A DNA stretch of 64,000 bases from CADEEN01 sp963706685 (GCA_963706685.1 CAVPMY010000019.1:62001-126000), one strand, 5' to 3'. Numbered from the stretch's first letter, positions 28,458 through 38,598 are shown. Notes: a model not told the origin generated them from the letters alone. Numbers and translations are program-made.

Positions 28458-30662
28458 TCATGTCGGGAACCCGGCCAGTTGCCAGTTGGCCCAGAAGCCG
28501 TAGCGCCCGCGCAGCTGCGCCAGGCAGGCTTGTCGGTGGGCATGTGCGGCCGACTGGCCTTGTGCCAACGCGCCGTGAAAGTCGCGCATGAACTCGCGCG
28601 CCACGGCCGAGTTGGCTTGCCAGAGGCTGCTCAACAAGTGCCGCGCGCCGGCCTGGAACAACGGCAACGCCAGCCCGAGCCACTCGCCGCTCGTCAGTGC
28701 AATGCCGTCGATCGTTTCACCGTGCTGGCCGACATCGCACGCGCTCAGGCTGACCACGTCGGCGCGCAGGCGCAGCGCAAAGAACTCGCTCGCACGCAGC
28801 GCTTCGGCGCCGAGGTAGAGCGTTGCATCGAGCGGACTGCCGGCGACGAAGCGGCCGTGGCAGGCCAGGTGGATCAGGTCGAAACTCGGCCACTGCGCCA
28901 GTGGCATGTGCTCAGCCAAGCGCGCGCCCGGCGCCATGTCATGCCGCTCGACCTGCCCGCCGGCGCCCGACCAGAGAGCCGCCAGCTCGTTCAGCTCAGG
29001 CGACACGTCGTCCAGGCGCGGGTTGAAGAAGCCGTCCTGGGTGCCGCCCATCAGCAGCACGCGCTTGCGTTCGGCCCCAGGCGTCGGCGCCGGCGCCGGC
29101 AGGGCCAAGGTCGGCAGCACTTCGATGGCAAAGCGCTCGATCAGCCGTTCACTCTCGCCCCCGGCCTTGCCGTCGCACGGCAGTTGCATTGCGTGCAGCG
29201 GCAGTTGCTGCAGGTGGCGGTGTGGCGTGAGCAGCAGCGTGTGGCAGCCGGACAATGCGTCCAGCACACTCGGGGGCAGCGCCTGCTGGCCCAATGCGGC
29301 AGGCAAAGCCGTTTGCAGGTGCAACAGGTTGGTGGTGCTTTGCGCCTTGCGGGCAAGCTCCAGTGCCTGCACGTCGGCCTCGCTCCAGGCCACAGACGTG
29401 TGTCGTGCCGTGCGATCGGCGCCGGCGTGAAAGACGTGCAGCCGCCACCCGTGGTGTTCGCGCAGCCAGTACCAGGACACCACGCCCACGCCCTCGGGCA
29501 GCGCACGCAGCCGCGCGTGCAGGTCCAGCGGCGGCGGCACTTGCGTGTGCTGCAGCACGGGGCTGCGCTGCATCGCGCTTTGCAGCAGTTGCTGGCGCTG
29601 CACCGCGAGCTCGGCCTGGCGTGCCAGCAGCGCAGCGTTGTACTCGGCCTGCGCCTCCACCGCTTCGAGCTGTCGATCGAGCGCTTCCAGCGCCGCGGCA
29701 GTGGCAGGGTCGAGCGCACGCAGCCAACCGCCTTGTGTCATCGCCTGGCGCAGCGAAAAGCTCTTGGCGCGTTCGGCGACCTGCCAGGCGCGCAACACGG
29801 CGTGCTCGCGCTTCGCGCCGCAGGGTGACTCGGCGGCAAGCGTCAACGCAAGCTGCAACGCATCTTCGAAGACCTGCATCTTCTCGACCAGAAAGCGCTG
29901 CTGGTCGAAGACGCTGCGTTGCGCGCGCGTCAGGCGTTCCACCGTCGTCAGCGCCTCTTCGGCCAGCGGCCATGCGGCTGCGTCGCCGCGGGATCGCGCC
30001 AGCGCCAGCGTCGCCTGCGCGGCGATGTCCGGTGGCCCTTCGGCAGCGAAGAACGCGTGCGCCTGCTGTGCCGGCTCGAGCGCGCGCTGCGGCTGGTCCA
30101 GATTCAACCAGGCGCGCGCCGCCACGGCGTTGAGGGCCTGCACGCCGCGCACGAGGCCACGCTGCTGCAACAGCGGTTGCAGGCGAGCCACCAGTTCGGC
30201 CACGCGCGACCAGTCCTGTTCGTTGCGCGCGAGATGCAGCTCGACGGCGTCCGTGATCCAGGCATCGCGCAGGTCGCCGACCTCGCGCCGCAGATCCGCC
30301 AGCGCCTGCCGCGCGGCGGCCACATCGTGAACCGGCAGGTGGGGCGCGCTGCGCAGGCGCGCCAGCGTGTCGAGCCGGTTGATGTGCAGCTGCTGGCGGT
30401 TGATCGGCTTGAGCCTGTCGATCAGCGGCGCGGCGCGGTCCAGATCCTGCAGCGCCTCGGCCGGCCGCACCGCCCAGGCGCGGACCCTGGCGCGATCGAG
30501 CAGGCAACAGCACAACTCGTAGGCGATGCGCCCATCGTTCGGCGAGGGCCCGCTCTGGCGCTCGATCCGATCGATCATGTCGGTCAGGCTGTCGTCGGCC
30601 TCCTGCAGATCGCCGTCTTCAGCCGCCAGCGTCGCCAGGTCGCGCTCGGCCTTGAAGTTCAT
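28458..30662 (-). CDS. TPR-CHAT domain protein, caspase-like protease
   Basis: A 734-residue protein. The first ~380 residues are helical repeats of TPR type (pairs such as ALQDLDRAAPLID and RALEPAQQAHAFF). A CHAT domain (~420-734) follows. The catalytic dyad is present: H602 in HLACHGRF and C642 in LSACD. The terminal GEWLGLALPLFQAGARHLLSSLW is a CHAT hallmark. CHAT domains are separase/caspase-like proteases; several are defence effectors. The repeats would bind a partner or trigger. Its ATG overlaps the stop of the upstream 424-residue gene (ATGA), so the two are translated together. The target is unknown. Confidence 0.88.
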   Translation of the reverse strand: MNFKAERDLATLAAEDGDLQEADDSLTDMIDRIERQSGPSPNDGRIAYELCCCLLDRARVRAWAVRPAEALQDLDRAAPLIDRLKPINRQQLHINRLDTLARLRSAPHLPVHDVAAARQALADLRREVGDLRDAWITDAVELHLARNEQDWSRVAELVARLQPLLQQRGLVRGVQALNAVAARAWLNLDQPQRALEPAQQAHAFFAAEGPPDIAAQATLALARSRGDAAAWPLAEEALTTVERLTRAQRSVFDQQRFLVEKMQVFEDALQLALTLAAESPCGAKREHAVLRAWQVAERAKSFSLRQAMTQGGWLRALDPATAAALEALDRQLEAVEAQAEYNAALLARQAELAVQRQQLLQSAMQRSPVLQHTQVPPPLDLHARLRALPEGVGVVSWYWLREHHGWRLHVFHAGADRTARHTSVAWSEADVQALELARKAQSTTNLLHLQTALPAALGQQALPPSVLDALSGCHTLLLTPHRHLQQLPLHAMQLPCDGKAGGESERLIERFAIEVLPTLALPAPAPTPGAERKRVLLMGGTQDGFFNPRLDDVSPELNELAALWSGAGGQVERHDMAPGARLAEHMPLAQWPSFDLIHLACHGRFVAGSPLDATLYLGAEALRASEFFALRLRADVVSLSACDVGQHGETIDGIALTSGEWLGLALPLFQAGARHLLSSLWQANSAVAREFMRDFHGALAQGQSAAHAHRQACLAQLRGRYGFWANWQLAGFPT

Positions 30663-31933
30663 TTCTTCGCGCGCGCCGCGACCGCCAGCTTGAGTTGCTT
30701 GCGTTCCTCGCTACGTTGATTGTCTTTGGCTGCGGCGCGCGCCAGGCCCTCATGGCTGCGCGCGATGAGCTCGGGCACATCGAGCTGGCGCGCGCGCTCG
30801 AGGCACTCGAGGTAGATCGTCCGCGCTTGCGCAGGCTGGCCTTCGAGCACGGCGTGGCTGCCTTCGAGCAGGCGGCGCGAGAATTCGCCCCACAGCACCG
30901 AAAACTGCGTCGGCCGGTCGAGTTCCTCGAAGGGCAGCGGCAGCGGAAATTCGATCGGCCAGCGCAGCGTGTACAGGCGGCCGTCGCCGGGCTTGTAGTG
31001 GTCGCTGATGTTGAGCTGCGCATCGCCACCTTCGCTGCCGCCCGCAGCCTCGAGGATGGCCATCACCTCCTCGTCACCGTTGAGGGTGAGCTCGGTGACG
31101 TCGGCCTTGAGCTTGTCCAGGCCGCCCGGGTACTGGCCGGTGCGTGTGAACTCGCGCATGGCCTGTTTGATCGCGGCGCTGTCATGGCTCGGTGCGCAAG
31201 CGGGCGATGGTGCTGGCGGTTCTGGCTTCATGGTGGTGTCCTCTTGCTTCAATCGTTCGGCCCAGACGCGCTGGCTTGCCGCGTGCACCCACTCGGCACA
31301 CGCCTTCTCGCTCTGCAGGTTCTGCAATTGGCGCAGGAAAGCGGGATCGCGCTGGCCGGTGCGCAGTCGAGCCATCTGGTAGGCGATGCGGTCCTCCATG
31401 AATCCGCCCCAGGCACTGTTCTCGTTGGCCTCGTGAAGTCGGATCCCCTCGGCGCAGTTGTCCACCATCGTCGCCACGTGCTGCAGAAATTGCTCGTAGG
31501 CCGGCGGTGAGAGATGGAATACATGCTCGACCAGTGCCGAACGGCGCTGGTCGTCATCGAGCTTGTGATGCCAGTGCCAGAACAGCTTGACGTCGGCGTC
31601 GAAATCGTTGATTGCAGTTGCTCGGGCAAGCAGGGATTTCGGCGCAGCGGCCATTGGCGCCGCATCGCCGCGCCGCGCCGCATCCGCGCTGTCCAGCAGT
31701 TGCTTGAGCGCGGCACGGCGCGTGCCGTCTTGTTCGTTGCCGACCAGCATCGCCAGCGTGACCTTGAAGCCGGCGAAACTGGCATCGCTCAGGCCTTGGC
31801 TGTACTGCACCAGCATGCTCGCGCGCTGGCGCGGCGCCGCGGCAACAGCCTGTTGTGCGAAGTTCGAATGCTGCAGGTAGGCCGCGCCCGCATTGAGCAT
31901 CTTGCCCAGACCCGCCAGAAGACCACTCGCCAT
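30659..31933 (-). CDS. Uncharacterised helical protein coupled to the CHAT gene
   Basis: A 424-residue, mostly helical protein I do not recognise. The first half (to ~235) has an alanine-rich N-terminus and a Trp/His-rich motif (FWHWHHKLDDDQ). A proline-rich linker (~245-260) separates it from a second half with mixed strands (YTLRWPIEFPLPLPFEEL). The second half ends in one TPR-like unit (LEGQPAQARTIYLECLERA) and a very basic tail. No signal peptide or catalytic motif is visible. The start at 31933 is the most upstream ATG with a conserved-looking N-terminus. A stop/start overlap with the CHAT gene suggests a stoichiometric partner, perhaps a sensor or inhibitor of the protease. Confidence 0.7.
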   Translation of the reverse strand: MASGLLAGLGKMLNAGAAYLQHSNFAQQAVAAAPRQRASMLVQYSQGLSDASFAGFKVTLAMLVGNEQDGTRRAALKQLLDSADAARRGDAAPMAAAPKSLLARATAINDFDADVKLFWHWHHKLDDDQRRSALVEHVFHLSPPAYEQFLQHVATMVDNCAEGIRLHEANENSAWGGFMEDRIAYQMARLRTGQRDPAFLRQLQNLQSEKACAEWVHAASQRVWAERLKQEDTTMKPEPPAPSPACAPSHDSAAIKQAMREFTRTGQYPGGLDKLKADVTELTLNGDEEVMAILEAAGGSEGGDAQLNISDHYKPGDGRLYTLRWPIEFPLPLPFEELDRPTQFSVLWGEFSRRLLEGSHAVLEGQPAQARTIYLECLERARQLDVPELIARSHEGLARAAAKDNQRSEERKQLKLAVAARAKK

Positions 31934-32140
31934 GTCCGACCCCCAGGGTCCGCCCAGGGGCGGACGCGTTGACACGCAGGCATCGTAGGCAGCAACGGAC
32001 GGCGACGACAGCTTCAACCTGGGGAGGTGCGGCGCCACAAATTGGGGGGCACGGCGATCGTCGGGCCCGCGGCAGCGGCGCCCGTGGGACCAACACCCCC
32101 GCGCTGTGCCGGCCATGGTCATGCATGGCACCATGCGACG

Positions 32141-32830
32141 GTGAGTCCTTCGCCGCCCCAACGGCTGTCCATCGTCATGCCCGTGCTCGACGAGGTCGAG
32201 CACATCAGCGCTGCGCTGGCGGCACTGGCGCCGCTGCGCACGCAGGGTGTCGAGCTGATCGTCGTCGATGGCGGTAGCCGCGATGGCACCGCCGAGCGCT
32301 GCGCGGGCCTTGCCGACGTCGTGCTGACCGCGCCGCGCGGTCGCGCGCGACAGATGAATGCGGGGGCGGCGGCCGCCAGCGGCGCGGCGCTGCTGTTCCT
32401 GCACGCCGACACCACGCTGCCAGCCGACGCGATCACTCGAGTGGCCGATGCGCTGGCGCATCACACCTGGGGCCGCTTCGATGTGCGCATTGCCGGCCGC
32501 TCGCGCCTGCTGCCGGTCGTCGCTGCCTTCATGAACGCACGCTCGCGCGCCACCGGCATCGCCACCGGCGATCAGGCGCTGTTCATGCGCCGCGACGCGT
32601 TCGATACGGTGGGTGGCTTTCCTGACCAGGCCTTGATGGAAGACATCGAGATCTGCAAACGCCTGCGTCGTCGCGCCGGGCCGCCGGCCTGCCTGCGCGC
32701 CAAGGTCGTCACCTCCGGACGGCGCTGGGACCAGCGCGGCGCCTGGCGCACGATCGTGCTGATGTGGCGGCTGCGCTGGTTGTACTGGATTGGTGTCAGC
32801 GCCGAGCGCTTGTCGGCCGCCTACCGGTGA
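32141..32830 (+). CDS. Family 2 glycosyltransferase (TIGR04283 type)
   Basis: A 229-residue GT-A enzyme with LSIVMPVLDEVEHI, the nucleotide-sugar motif VDGGSRDGT, RARQMNAGA and the DxD-like FLHADT. Length and motifs match the TIGR04283 family. The GTG at 32141 is chosen to match the family N-terminus. It overlaps the start of the next gene (GTGA at 32827-32830), and the two families commonly occur as a pair. The acceptor is unknown. Confidence 0.82.
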   Translation: MSPSPPQRLSIVMPVLDEVEHISAALAALAPLRTQGVELIVVDGGSRDGTAERCAGLADVVLTAPRGRARQMNAGAAAASGAALLFLHADTTLPADAITRVADALAHHTWGRFDVRIAGRSRLLPVVAAFMNARSRATGIATGDQALFMRRDAFDTVGGFPDQALMEDIEICKRLRRRAGPPACLRAKVVTSGRRWDQRGAWRTIVLMWRLRWLYWIGVSAERLSAAYR

Positions 32831-33451
32831 CGACGCGCCGGCAACTGATCGTCATGGCCAAGGCACCCGTGCCGGGCTTTGCGAAGACGCGGCTCATCCC
32901 GGCGCTCGGCGCAGCCGGTGCCGCGCAGCTGGCCGCGCGCCTGCTCGATCACACGATGCAGCAAGCACGCGACGCCAGGTTCGATGCCCTCACGCTGGCC
33001 TGTGCGCCCGACACCACGCATGCCGCCTTCGCTGCCCAGGTGCAGCAGGGCGGCGTTGCGCTGACCGCGCAAGGCGAAGGCGACCTCGGCGCGCGCATGC
33101 AGCGCCAGTTCGAGCGCGCATTCGACAGCGGCGCCGAGGCCGTCATCGTCATCGGCACCGACGCGCCGGCGATCGATGCCGCCCTGCTGGACCGTGCTGC
33201 CGATGCGCTTGCCGGCGTCGGACGCCGTTTTCGTGCCGGCCGCCGACGGCGGTTACGCGCTGATCGGCCTGCGCCGCATGCTGCCGGCGCTGTTCGAAGC
33301 CATGCCCTGGAGCACCCACACGGTCATGGCCGTAACGCGGCAGCGCCTGGCGCAGGCAGCGTGGCGCCATAGCGAGTTGCCGGGGGTGCACGACATCGAC
33401 GAGCCCGCCGACCTGGTGCACCTGCCGGGGCCATTTCGCCTCGGGCTGTAA
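32827..33451 (+). pseudogene. TIGR04282/DUF2064 glycosyltransferase-like gene, one frameshift
   Basis: The first part reads QLIVMAKAPVPGFAKTRL and VIVIGTDAP, and the second part, in another frame, VFVPAADGGYALIGL and HDIDEPADL. Both are hallmarks of the TIGR04282 nucleotidyl/glycosyltransferase family. The frames join if one base is removed near 33214 (reading ALAASDAVFVP). The missing active site is only a frame problem, so a sequence error is likely and the true product is about 207 residues. It overlaps the preceding glycosyltransferase gene by 4 bp. Confidence 0.78.
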
Positions 33452-33480
33452 GCCACAGCCTCCTCACGCGCCTAACTGTC

Positions 33481-34551
33481 ATGTCCCTTGCTGCAGTTCA
33501 CTCCCCGCCAACGTTGCTGAGCCGCCTGCGCCAGGCCTTGCGCGAGGCCCGATCACCGCTGGCCGACGCGGTGCTGGAGCCGCTCGGCGACAAGGGCTTG
33601 GCGCACCACCATGTGCGCCTGGTCGGCAGCGGCCTGCTGGCGCGCCTGCCCAAACAAAGCCAGATGGGCCTGGACGCCGTGGCCAATCTGGCTTACGAGG
33701 CAGCGTGTTACCAGCGCGCTGCCGCCAGCGGCCATGTGCCGCGCGTCGAGGGCACGCTGCCGGTGAGCGCGGCCCTGCCGCGTGGCGGCCTGCTGGTCGA
33801 GGAAATCGTCGGCCGCAACGCGCGCCTGCCGGGCGACCTGCCGGCGCTGGCCGAGGCCTTCGCGGCCATCCACAGCCTGCCGCTGCCTCAGCCGAGTGCG
33901 CGCGCGCCGCTGGTCGATGCCGCCGACCCCTTGGCCGCGTTGCGTGCGGAGATCGACACCCAGGCCGCGTATCTCGATGCCGCCGCGCTGGCGCCGGGCG
34001 CACGCGCATTGATCGATCAGGCGCGCGCCCAGTTCGCGCGCTTGTGCGTGCAAGCCGCTCGTCCGCCGCGCCGCCTGATCGCCTTCGATGGCCACCCCGG
34101 CAACTTCCTGATCCGCGACGACGGCCGCGCCGTGCTGGTCGATCTGGAAAAAGCGCGCTACAGCCACCCGCCACTCGATCTGGCGCATGCCACGCTCTAC
34201 ACCTCGACGACCTGGGACGTGGACAGCTCGGCAGAGTTGACGCCCGCCGAGGTGCAGGCTTTCTACGACGCCTGGCAACAGCGTTGCGACGTGGGGATCG
34301 AGTTGCGACCGTGGTTCGTGCCGCTGCGTGCCGCGATGTGGCTGTGGTCGGTCACCTGGTGTGCCAAATGGCGCGTGCTCTCGCCGCGGCAGGCACAGCT
34401 GCAAGCCGACGGCGAAGACTGGTCGCGCGAGCACAGCAGCGAGGCGCTGATCGCGCATGTGCGCGACCGCGTCGATGGTTACCTCGCGCGTCCGGCCGTC
34501 GAGCGCGTGGTCCACGAGCTCGACGTGTTGCGTGCAGCGTTCGCTGCGTAG
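33481..34551 (+). CDS. APH-fold phosphotransferase (aminoglycoside/choline kinase-like)
   Basis: A 356-residue kinase-fold protein. The catalytic loop is FDGHPGNFLIRDDG (Brenner-like HxxxxN) and the metal-binding Asp lies in AVLVDLEKARY. An N-terminal glycine loop is weak. The APH family phosphorylates small molecules or sugars, and the substrate here is unknown. It follows the two glycosyltransferase-type genes by 29 bp, so a shared role in modifying a sugar or lipid is possible. Confidence 0.78.
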   Translation: MSLAAVHSPPTLLSRLRQALREARSPLADAVLEPLGDKGLAHHHVRLVGSGLLARLPKQSQMGLDAVANLAYEAACYQRAAASGHVPRVEGTLPVSAALPRGGLLVEEIVGRNARLPGDLPALAEAFAAIHSLPLPQPSARAPLVDAADPLAALRAEIDTQAAYLDAAALAPGARALIDQARAQFARLCVQAARPPRRLIAFDGHPGNFLIRDDGRAVLVDLEKARYSHPPLDLAHATLYTSTTWDVDSSAELTPAEVQAFYDAWQQRCDVGIELRPWFVPLRAAMWLWSVTWCAKWRVLSPRQAQLQADGEDWSREHSSEALIAHVRDRVDGYLARPAVERVVHELDVLRAAFAA

Positions 34552-34614
34552 CCGCCCCGGGACTGGGCGAGACGATCCGGGCACGCGGCAACGTGGCCGC
34601 TGGCGCCGCGCCCG

Positions 34615-34770
34615 AACGGGTGGCTGACGTTCGAGCGCCTTTTGCGACTCGTCGCCGACGGCCGGCTGACCGTTGTTCACGATCGGTCCTTCGACCTGTC
34701 CGACATCGTGCTTGCGCATCGACTCGTCGACAGCGGCCACAAGCGCGGCAACGTCGTCATCCGACCCTAG
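34615..34770 (+). pseudogene. Remnant of a zinc-type alcohol dehydrogenase/quinone oxidoreductase C-terminus
   Basis: A 51-codon stretch ending at TAG (34768-34770) reads LTFERLLRLVADGRLTVVHD and then DIVLAHRLVDSGHKRGNVVIRP. This is the typical last helix and strand of medium-chain dehydrogenases (AHRxxxSGHKxGNVV). Nothing upstream in this frame looks like the rest of that enzyme, and there is no start codon. I read it as a decayed fragment in the gap before the cyclase gene. Confidence 0.55.
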
Positions 34771-34838
34771 GAACAGCACCCCGCAGCGCGCAGATGCGCT
34801 CGACGCGGCAGGGCAATAGTAGGATCGAGTCCGACACC

Positions 34839-37800
34839 ATGAACGATGACTACGAGCGCTTGCGGTCGGCTGTCGATGCGCTGGAGGCCCAGCGCGCGCT
34901 GCTGGGCGACTCGGTCGTCGGGCCGTTGCTCGAAGCGGCGCGCGCGAAATTGGCGGCGTTGGACTCGGCGACCGAGCCTGAACAGATTCGGCGCCAGGTC
35001 AGCGTCCTGTTCCTCGACGTCACCGGCTCGACGGACTTGAGTCGCCACCTCGATCCCGAAGAGGTCCATGCCGTGATGGACGGCCTGCTCTCACGATGCG
35101 CCGAGGTCGTGCACGGCAGCGGCGGCGAAGTCCTGCAATACGCGGGCGACAGCCTGCTGGCGGCGTTCGGCGCGCGGCACGCCCATGATGACGACGCCGA
35201 GCGCGCGGTGCGCTGCGGCCTGGGCCTGCTCGAAGAGGGCCGCGCCCTGCGCCGGCACGTGCTGTCGGCGCATGGTCACGACGGCTGCGACGTGCGCGTC
35301 GGCATCCACACCGGGCCGGTGCTGCTCGGCGGCGGCGTCGACAAGGAAGGCACCATCCGCGGCCTCACGGTCAACATCGCGGCGCGCATGGAGCAGGCGG
35401 CGCCGGCCGGCGGCCTGCGCATCAGCCACGCCACCTGGCTGCTGGTGCGCGGGCTGTTCGTCGCGCAGGCGCAGCCGCCGTTGGCGGTGAAGGGTCATGA
35501 CGGGCCCCTGCAGACGTACCTGGTCCACTCGGCGCTGCCACGCGGTTTTGCGGGCGCCGCGCGCGGCGTCGACGGCGTGGACTCGCCGATGATCGGTCGC
35601 GAGGACGACCTGGCTCGCCTCGGCGCGCTGGTCCACGCCGTGCACGACGAGCCGGCGCGTGCGCGCATGGCGACCCTCATTGGTGATCCGGGCATCGGCA
35701 AGAGCCGTCTGGTGCGCGAGCTGCGGGCGCACCTGCAGGCCGGCCGGCATGGTCGGCTTTGCGTGCTGACCGCTCGCGCCCATCCACAAAGCGCGCTGCA
35801 GCCGTACGGGTTGTTGCGCAACCTGCTGGCGTGGCACTTGCAGATTGCCGACAGCGATGACGCCGAGACCGCCAAACGCAAGCTCGAGACGGGCCTGCTG
35901 GCCACGGTTGCCGATCTCGGCGAGGCGCAGACCCACCGTATCGGGCAGTTGATCGGGCTGGACTTCTCTGCCAGTCCGCATGTGCGCGGCCTGGACCCTC
36001 ATTCGGTGCGTGCGTTGGGCTTTTCGGCGCTGACGGCGTTCCTGCGCGGCCTGACCCAGCGGGCCACACCGGCCGTGCTGCTGCTCGAAGACCTGCACTG
36101 GGCCGACGACGCGTCGCTCGACTTCATCGACGAGGTCTTGCGCGACCGCAGCGGCGTCGCGCTCGGCATCGTGGCCACGGCGCGACCGCTGCTGCTCGAA
36201 CGTCGTGCCGACTGGGCAAATGACGACGAGCGGCGCCTGCGCGTGATGCTGTCCCCGCTCGACGGCCGCTGGGCCGACGCGCTGGCCCGCGAACTGACCG
36301 CGAACATCTCGGACGGCGCCGAGCCCATCCGACAACTGCTGACCCAGCAGGCGGAGGGCAATCCGTTCTACATGGAAGAGCTGCTGCGCATGCTGATCGA
36401 CGATGGCGTCATCGATCAGACCACCAAGCCATGGCGCGTGCTTCCCGAGAGACTGCAGGCCTTCCGGCTGCCGAGCGACGCTGGTCGACCTGTTGCAGGC
36501 CAGGTTGGCGACGCTTGCCGGCGGCGAGCGCCGCGCCATCCAGCACGCCAGCGTGGTCGGGCATGTCTTCTGGGACGATGCGCTGGCGGCTCTCAGCGCG
36601 CCGGCGCCCGCTGAACTGCAGGCGCTGCAGGCCAAGTCCCTGGTGCTCAGCCATCGCGACAGTGCCTTCGACGGCACCGTCGAGCGCGCTTTCCAGCACC
36701 ACCTGCTGCATCAGGTCACCTACGACAGCGTGCTGAAGGCGACGCGCCGCGCCGGCCATGCCGCCGTGGCGCGCTGGCTGTCGCAACGCGTGTCCGGGCG
36801 GACCGCGGAATATCTGGCCACCACGGCCGAGCACTACGATCGTGCCGGCGACCATGAGACGGCGCTCGCCTATTTCGAGCGCGCCGCCGACAATGCCGCC
36901 AAGCGCTACGCGAACAGCGCGGCGCTGGAATATGTTCGCAAGGCGCTGCAAAGCCCTGCCCTGCGCGACCCCCGACAGCGCGAACGCCTGCTGAGCCTGC
37001 AATGCTCGGTGGCCGATCTCGCCGGCCAGCGAGACCTTCAGGATGCGGCGATGGCGGCGCGGATGCAGATTGCCGACGAACTGCAGGACGACCACCTGAG
37101 GGCCGATGTGCTCTCGCTCAGAGCCTTGCGCGCCTCGCGCCGCGGCGACGAAGCGGCCGCGCTGGAACTGGCCGCGCAGACGCTGCCGGTGGCCACCCGT
37201 GCTGGCAACGTGCTGGCGGCCTCCATGTGCCTGGGCCAGATGGCGTTCAGCTCCTATTCCCGCGGTGACGCCGAGGCCTCACGACGCCATGCGCAGCAGG
37301 CCATCGACCTCGTTCGTCGCGCCGCGGCCGCCGACCCGCAGCCCGATCTGCTGTCCCGGGAAATGCAGCTGATGGTCTGTCTGGCCCAGGCCGAGCACCT
37401 TGGCGGACGTCTCGGCGCCGCCGGCGACATCCTGGTGCAGGCCTTGGCGCGTGCGAAGTCCATGGCCAATCGGCGCACGCAGGCGCATGTGCTGCTGCAG
37501 ATGGCCTTCATCGCCAGCGACGCCGGCCGCCCGCAGCAGGTCATCGAGCGGCTGACGCCGGCGCTGGACCTGGCCAAGGACATCGGCATGACGGCGACGA
37601 TCGCCGAGATTCACGAACAATGGGCGCGCGCGGCGCTGGAACTCGACGACCTTCAGGCGGCTGCCGAACGAGCGGCGTGGGGCAACGAAACAGCGCACAG
37701 CTGCGGCGCGTTCAATGTTCAAAGTCGATGCTGCCTGATCCAGGGCCATCTGCGCGCGGCGGCCGAAGATCGCCCAGGTGCGCTCGCCGCCTACGAGAAG

Positions 37801-38193
37801 GCGCTGGCCGGCTTCGAATCGCTGCAGGACGCGTCGCACGCCTGCCTTGTCAAGAGCTGCATGGCGATGCAGCTGACTCTGGCCGGCGACGCGCGCCGGG
37901 CCCTGCAACTGATCGACGAAGTGGCCGCCGCGTTGGCGCGCGGCCTGGCCATTGCCGTCCTGCCGCGGCCGGTCGAGCCCTGGTGGAACTGCTACAGCGT
38001 GTGGAAGCGCGAGGGCGACCCTCGTGCCCAAGATGCGCTCGATACAGCCCATCGGGTGATCCAGGCCGGCATCGACAGCTGCGACGACGCCGACCTGCGA
38101 GCCAGCATGGCGCAGGGCGTGGCACTGCATCGGCTCGTCGAGCGCTGTTGGCATGAGGCGGCGCCCAAGACGGGCAACGGCGCGCGGCAGTGA
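34839..38193 (+). pseudogene. Adenylate cyclase with AAA and TPR domains, one frameshift
   Basis: The expected product is about 1117 residues. A class III nucleotidyl cyclase domain comes first (~45-230), with metal aspartates in LFLDVTGSTD and LQYAGDSLLAAFG and a RVGIHTGPVLLGG segment. An AAA-type ATPase follows, with GREDDL, the P-loop GDPGIGKS and Walker B LLLEDLHWADD. A long TPR tail follows (~600-1100). The frame breaks near 36472: dropping one A in CCGAGCG restores AFRLPATLVDLLQARLATL. A Gln stands where many adenylate cyclases have the base-selecting Lys, so specificity for ATP is likely but not certain. Output would be cAMP, with the AAA/TPR part sensing an unknown signal. Probably intact in the genome. 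Confidence 0.8.
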
Positions 38194-38214
38194 AGGGTGG
38201 CGGCGTGAAGGCGC

Positions 38215-38487
38215 TCAGAACGTAGCAATCGGCTCGTCGGGCAGCACGTTGCTGTCGTTGCGCGCCGCGGGCACGCTCGTGTCGCCGAAGGGCGTCGTCG
38301 TCTGCACGACCGCGGTGGCAACCGGCGCCGTGGCTGCCGAGGCCTTCGGGGCCGCAGGTTGCCCGGCCAGCATGAGGCAGGCGAATAGCGCCGACAGTCC
38401 TGCTGCGACGCCGAGCGTGCGGCCAGCAGGCTTGACGACGAGGGTGCTTTCGGCGGCTTGGGCGGTGATCTCGAGGGTGGTGGTCAT
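38215..38487 (-). CDS. Small single-span membrane protein
   Basis: A 90-residue protein with an excellent ribosome-binding site (AGGAG, 7-11 bp before the ATG). A polar N-terminus is followed by one hydrophobic helix (about residues 30-49, ending LMLAGQPAAP) and a Thr/Ala-rich tail that would be periplasmic. I do not recognise the family. It is divergent from the Crp/Fnr gene across 142 bp that contain a CRP-like dyad, so it may be under that regulator's control. Confidence 0.6.
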   Translation of the reverse strand: MTTTLEITAQAAESTLVVKPAGRTLGVAAGLSALFACLMLAGQPAAPKASAATAPVATAVVQTTTPFGDTSVPAARNDSNVLPDEPIATF

Positions 38488-38583
38488 GGTGGGCTCCTGG
38501 CGGTTGGCCTGCATCGATGGATGCAGTGAACCCAGTGTCTTCACCGTGGGCCGGCGCCGCCATGAACCGCTGCACACGCCCGC

Positions 38584-38598
38584 TGTGACCTATTCACA
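38584..38598. promoter_or_regulatory. CRP-like dyad in the divergent promoter
   Basis: TGTGA-CCTAT-TCACA is an inverted repeat with perfect 5-bp arms. The spacing is 5, not the canonical 6, so it would be a relaxed site. It is 31 bp upstream of the Crp/Fnr gene start and upstream of the small membrane protein gene, fitting autoregulation. Confidence 0.45.

Noticed and set aside
31934..32140. Promoter for the CHAT island in the divergent gap
   Set aside because: A TTGAAG/TACGAT pair on the minus strand has a spacer of about 24 bp, too long to call.
33200..33240. Programmed frameshift in the DUF2064-type gene
   Set aside because: No slippery heptamer or downstream structure, and many neighbouring genes show similar breaks; a sequence error explains it.
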